From Mangrovimicrobium sp048323675 (GTDB lineage: Bacteria > Pseudomonadota > Gammaproteobacteria > Pseudomonadales > Halieaceae), in the NCBI RefSeq assembly GCF_048323675.1, contig NZ_JBLWFK010000002.1, positions 1,178,001 through 1,242,000 on the forward strand: DNA of 64,000 nucleotides. Direction: 5' to 3'. Made by a program: the position numbers and the translations under genes. The notes below the pieces were generated by a model, which had not been told where the DNA came from, did no database searches, and worked only from the letters and a program-made list of their open reading frames with translations. Below, one piece after another: positions 61,586 through 64,000 of this stretch (its first letter is position 1; each line of letters begins with the position of its first letter).

Positions 61586-61983
61586 CTTGAGCTCCAATAA
61601 TCTGCTCGCTCCGGAATGATCCAGCGAATCCCACCCCTGGGATCAGTACCAGGTTCGTCATATCGCGGGATAACGTGAATGTGCAGGTGGGGGATCGTTT
61701 GCCCTGCTGCGACACCGTCATTGATCCCAATGTTATAAGCACTGGGCTGGTAACGCTGATCAAGTCCTACCTTCGCTCTCTCGATCAACTGAAAAAGTGC
61801 TCGCCTCTCTTCGTCAGAGGCATCGAACAGGGATTGAATGTGTCGTCTTAGAATGACAAGACTGTGACCAAGAGTAACGGGAAAGCCGTCTTCGATTAGT
61901 ATGGCCAATCCGTTCTGGTCTATGACTCGTCCACAGGAATTGCTGGTCGCAATATCACAGAACGGGCAGGAATCTGCCTCCAT
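61582..61983 (-). CDS. HIT-family protein (nucleotide hydrolase/transferase)
   Basis: 133-residue histidine-triad protein with the full motif HLHIHVIPRY near the C-terminus and an N-terminal CPFC pair as in HINT/Fhit-like proteins. VTLGHSLVILRRHIQSLFD is the usual central stretch. The start is ATG 61983 with GAGGAAA 8 bases upstream; a GTG at 62013 is the alternative. It overlaps the DUF3883 gene by 4 bp, so the two products are made together. HIT enzymes act on nucleotide conjugates (adenylylated or dinucleoside compounds). Here it could supply or clear a signal or nucleotide for the nuclease partner (inference). Confidence 0.92.
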   Translation of the reverse strand: MEADSCPFCDIATSNSCGRVIDQNGLAILIEDGFPVTLGHSLVILRRHIQSLFDASDEERRALFQLIERAKVGLDQRYQPSAYNIGINDGVAAGQTIPHLHIHVIPRYDEPGTDPRGGIRWIIPERADYWSSR

Positions 61984-62014
61984 GCAAGGTTTCCTCAATT
62001 GATCTCTAAGCACT

Positions 62015-62044
62015 TTAATAGAACTGTCTCCAATTGCAAATCAA
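62015..62044 (-). promoter_or_regulatory. Candidate promoter of the HIT-DUF3883 unit
   Basis: On the minus strand TTGATT (62044-62039) and TATTAA (62020-62015) are spaced by 18 bp, each matching the sigma-70 consensus at 4 of 6 bases. A start near 62008 gives a leader of about 25 nt before the ATG at 61983, and would exclude the upstream GTG as start. Confidence 0.35.
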
Positions 62045-62169
62045 GGCAGGGAAATGTGTTAAGGCGCGAGTAGAACGCAGGGCGCTACCGTGATGGTGGG
62101 GCGAGGGATTGATCAGAACAGCCTTGGCCGGGGTTGCGCGCGACCTGTTCGATCCGTTCGGGGCGCCTG

Positions 62170-62224
62170 CGCCTCGCTGCAGCGTCAAAATTGCCCCTAA
62201 GGTCGCAATTTTTCGAGCGAGGCG
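62170..62224. repeat. Two-tier inverted repeat at the tRNA-Ser / AT-rich segment junction
   Basis: The outer arms CGCCTCGCT (62170-62178) and AGCGAGGCG (62216-62224) are perfect complements. The inner arms AAAATTGC (62187-62194) and GCAATTTT (62205-62212) are also perfect, around a 10-base loop. The asymmetric bulges are 8 and 3 bases. It could form a strong hairpin in RNA or single-stranded DNA; it might be a terminator, a site-specific recombination end, or chance palindromy. Confidence 0.55.
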
Positions 62225-62255
62225 TCGAACCCGGTCATCACTCTCCGCCACAAAC

Positions 62256-62281
62256 AAAAAAGGCCGCCCAAACGGGCAGCC
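62256..62281 (-). terminator. Rho-independent terminator after tRNA-Ser
   Basis: Read on the minus strand: stem GGCTGCCC / GGGCGGCC (62281-62274 and 62269-62262, one G-T wobble), loop GTTT, then a run of six T (62261-62256). It begins 12 bp past the tRNA 3' end and would end the csrA/tRNA transcript. Confidence 0.85.
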
Positions 62282-62292
62282 CTTTTCGCTTA

Positions 62293-62383
62293 TGGCGGAG
62301 AGCGAGGGATTCGAACCCTCGATAGGGGATAAGCCTATACACCCTTAGCAGGGGTGCGCCTTCAGCCGCTCGGCCAGCTCTCC
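62293..62383 (-). tRNA. serV: tRNA-Ser (anticodon GCT)
   Basis: 91-nt gene on the minus strand, with acceptor stem GGAGAGC pairing GCTCTCC, D arm TGGCCGAGC..GGCT, anticodon loop CTGCTAA, a long class II variable arm, the T loop GGTTCGAATCC, and an encoded CCA end (62295-62293). Its place downstream of csrA and lysC follows the usual gammaproteobacterial order. The tRNA-Arg genes that commonly follow it are not found in the next 3 kb. Confidence 0.96.
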
Positions 62384-62517
62384 GGAATCTGATTTTTAGC
62401 TGTAATCCCAAGCCTGAAAACGGCCCGAAAGAATCCGCGTACCTGCATGGGTTACAGGCGCGGCATCATACCACAATCGGTGAAGAATCAAAGCATTGGC
62501 GCTTTGATTACAGCAGT

Positions 62518-62715
62518 TTATTCGCCCTTGGATACCGCTCGGGGCTGCTGGTTGTCGTCCTGGATACGTTCGTAGATTTCTTCACGGTGTACGGCGACGT
62601 CGCGCGGGGCGTTGACGCCGATCCGCACCTGGTTGCCCTTCACGCCAAGGACTGTAACGGTGATATCGTCGCCGACCATCAACGATTCACCAACTCTGCG
62701 GGTCAGAATAAGCAT
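62518..62715 (-). CDS. csrA: Carbon storage regulator CsrA (RsmA)
   Basis: 65-residue RNA-binding regulator that controls translation and stability of mRNAs with GGA-containing leaders. The sequence MLILTRRVGESLMVGDDITV, then RIGVNAPRDVAVHREEIYER, is close to the E. coli/Pseudomonas proteins, including the RNA-contact residues L4, R6, R7 and R44. GGAG lies 8 bases before the ATG. It follows lysC by about 150 bp and precedes tRNA-Ser. An upstream continuation of the frame is not coding. Confidence 0.98.
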   Translation of the reverse strand: MLILTRRVGESLMVGDDITVTVLGVKGNQVRIGVNAPRDVAVHREEIYERIQDDNQQPRAVSKGE

Positions 62716-62863
62716 ATGGTTTCTCCAAAAACCCGGGGCCTCATGGCTTTTTGGGGCTGGGTTCATGCCCAGCCCTTCTATGCCCGGTACTTCCAGTGTA
62801 GTAAAACTGCCACATTTCGTATATCCCACTAAAGTCTAAAGTGGGTACACGGTCCCTACCGGT

Positions 62864-64000
62864 TTAGGCAGCTGTTTCGTCCTGGGGTTCCCCTTCCAAT
62901 CCAAAAGAAGAGTGCAGCGCACGCACTGCCAACTCCAGGTACTTCTCCTCGATGATCACCGAAATCTTGATTTCAGAGGTGGTGATCATCTGGATATTGA
63001 TGCCGTTGTCCGCCAGGGCACGGAACATCTGGCTGGCGACACCGGCGTGGGAGCGCATGCCCACACCGACGACGGAAACCTTGGCAATTTTGTGGTCCGA
63101 GGTCACTTCCAGGGCGCCGAGCTCGGCGGCGACCGTTTCCAGCACGTCGCGCGCGCGGGGCAGGTCGGTGCGGCCAACGGTGAAGGAAAAGTCGGTGGTG
63201 CCGTCGCCGCCCACGTTCTGGACGATCACGTCGACCTCGATATTGGCTTCACCCACGGGGCCGAGAATACGGTAGGCCACGCCGGGCATATCGGGCACGC
63301 CGCGAATGGTCAACTTGGCTTCGTCGCGGTTAAAGGCGATACCGGCGATGGTTGGCGTTTCCATTTCAGACTCATCCTCAAAAGTAATCAGGGTGCCAGG
63401 CCCTTCCTGGAAGCTGTGCAGCACCCGCAGCGGTACGTTGTATTTGCCGGCAAACTCGACGGCGCGAATCTGCAGTACCTTGGAGCCCATGCTGGCCATT
63501 TCCAGCATCTCCTCAAAGGTGACGCGGTCCAGGCGCCGGGCGCCGTCAACGACCCGTGGATCGGTGGTATATACGCCGTCCACGTCCGTATAGATCTGGC
63601 ATTCGTCCGCTTTCAGGGCGGCGGCCAGTGCCACGGCGGTGGTGTCGGAGCCGCCGCGACCCAGGGTGGTGATGTTGCCGTCCTCGTCAACGCCCTGGAA
63701 ACCGGCGACCACGACCACGTAGCCCTGGTCTAGGTCGGCGTGCAGGCGAACGTCGTCGATTTCGCGGATGCGCGCCTTGGTGTGGGCATCGTCGGTCAGG
63801 ATGCGCACCTGGCTGCCGTTGTAGCTCTTGGCTTTGACGCCGCGCTTGTTCAGCGCCATGCTCAACAGCGCGGTGGTCACCTGTTCACCGGTAGACACCA
63901 GCACATCCATTTCCCGGGGCACAGGGCGCTCCTGGATCTCGTGGGCGAGGCCGATCAGGCGGTTGGTTTCGCCGGCCATCGCGGAGACCACGACGACGAC
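62864..64000 (-). CDS. lysC: Aspartate kinase (5' end outside window)
   Basis: Catalyses phosphorylation of aspartate, the first step to lysine, threonine and methionine. The visible 378 codons begin just before VSAMAGETNRL and include VSTGEQVTTALLSMAL, the substrate and nucleotide region TLGRGGSDTTAVALAAAL, VYTTDPR, and the two C-terminal ACT domains (LTIRGVPDMPGVAYRILGPV; VSVVGVGMRSHAGVASQMFR). About 30 N-terminal residues with the KFGG motif lie beyond the right edge, so the ATG at 63991 is internal. The lysC-csrA-tRNA-Ser order is as in Pseudomonas and relatives. Confidence 0.97.
   Translation of the reverse strand, partial: VVVVVSAMAGETNRLIGLAHEIQERPVPREMDVLVSTGEQVTTALLSMALNKRGVKAKSYNGSQVRILTDDAHTKARIREIDDVRLHADLDQGYVVVVAGFQGVDEDGNITTLGRGGSDTTAVALAAALKADECQIYTDVDGVYTTDPRVVDGARRLDRVTFEEMLEMASMGSKVLQIRAVEFAGKYNVPLRVLHSFQEGPGTLITFEDESEMETPTIAGIAFNRDEAKLTIRGVPDMPGVAYRILGPVGEANIEVDVIVQNVGGDGTTDFSFTVGRTDLPRARDVLETVAAELGALEVTSDHKIAKVSVVGVGMRSHAGVASQMFRALADNGINIQMITTSEIKISVIIEEKYLELAVRALHSSFGLEGEPQDETAA

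Larger units (their letters stand above)
59060..62292. other. AT-rich segment abutting the 3' end of tRNA-Ser: candidate genomic island
   Basis: Base composition changes sharply: 60661-60720 has 23 G+C of 60, whereas 58381-58440 in the neighbouring SDR gene has 41 of 60. The segment covers the oxidoreductase, the DUF3883 gene and the HIT gene, and ends at the 3' end of tRNA-Ser(GCT), a usual integration point. No integrase gene and no clear duplicated tRNA 3' end was found, so the boundaries are approximate and mobility is not shown. Confidence 0.4.

Noticed and set aside
62109..62348. 79-codon ORF overlapping tRNA-Ser
   Set aside because: It crosses the tRNA and its terminator; translations of this kind (ending ESEGFEPS) are a known artefact of tRNA-Ser regions.
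1..64000. CRISPR arrays, insertion sequences, rRNA genes
   Set aside because: No regularly spaced repeats, no transposase ORF and no rRNA-like sequence were seen in any part.

Overview
The window looks like a chromosome segment of a high-G+C gammaproteobacterium, most plausibly a marine, lipid- or hydrocarbon-using lineage of the Halieaceae/OM60 or related Cellvibrionales type. This is an inference. It rests on the lysC-csrA-tRNA-Ser(GCT) gene order, a wax-ester synthase/DGAT, two P450s plus a P450 remnant, a TonB receptor, and a DUF1302/DUF1329/YCF48/RND cluster. Nearly all of the window is coding, and most large antisense ORFs are G+C-driven shadows.

Layout. 1-4.6 kb: end of a polysaccharide deacetylase, a Bax-like glucosaminidase lipoprotein, a small secreted protein, a degenerate P450 piece translationally coupled to an MFS transporter. 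4.7-9.3 kb (minus): DUF2892 membrane protein, RND pump and its adaptor. 9.6-13.1 kb: three-subunit quinol:fumarate reductase/succinate dehydrogenase with a Wolinella-type cytochrome b. 13.2-15.6 kb (minus): AMP/thymidine-phosphorylase-like enzyme with a PRPP-synthase-like partner. 15.8-18.8 kb: L,D-transpeptidase, DUF882 Tat protein, DUF3365 haem protein. 18.8-25.3 kb (minus): YCF48 - RND/MMPL - DUF1302 - DUF1329 operon. 25.6-29 kb: a hemerythrin/phasin-like/esterase fusion overlapping a WS/DGAT gene, which looks like a storage-lipid module. 29-31 kb: DUF2242 lipoprotein and a lytic transglycosylase. 31-35.7 kb: TonB receptor + P450 operon with a divergent TetR. 35.9-40.9 kb: giant hybrid histidine kinase facing a REC-PP2C-STAS protein. 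41-49 kb: YbaK deacylase, DUF465, a stand-alone EF-G, a P-type ATPase and a two-domain kinase.

49-58.9 kb is a catabolic cluster: FAD dehydrogenase of KstD type, LLM monooxygenase, SnoaL-like protein, TetR, amidohydrolase, CMD protein, Rieske oxygenase, P450 and SDR. It carries at least four copies of one 23-bp imperfect inverted repeat, AATATCACY-N5-AGTTKYATT, placed upstream of every transcription unit in the cluster. This reads as one regulon controlled by the embedded TetR.

59.1-62.3 kb is a conspicuously AT-richer segment lying against the 3' end of tRNA-Ser(GCT). It holds a quinone-oxidoreductase-like gene and a coupled two-gene unit: a HIT-family protein and a protein joining a phosphorothioate-DNA sulfur-binding-like domain to a DUF3883/NOV_C nuclease-like domain. 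This is the best candidate in the window for an undescribed (defence) system. The window closes with csrA and most of lysC (aspartate kinase).
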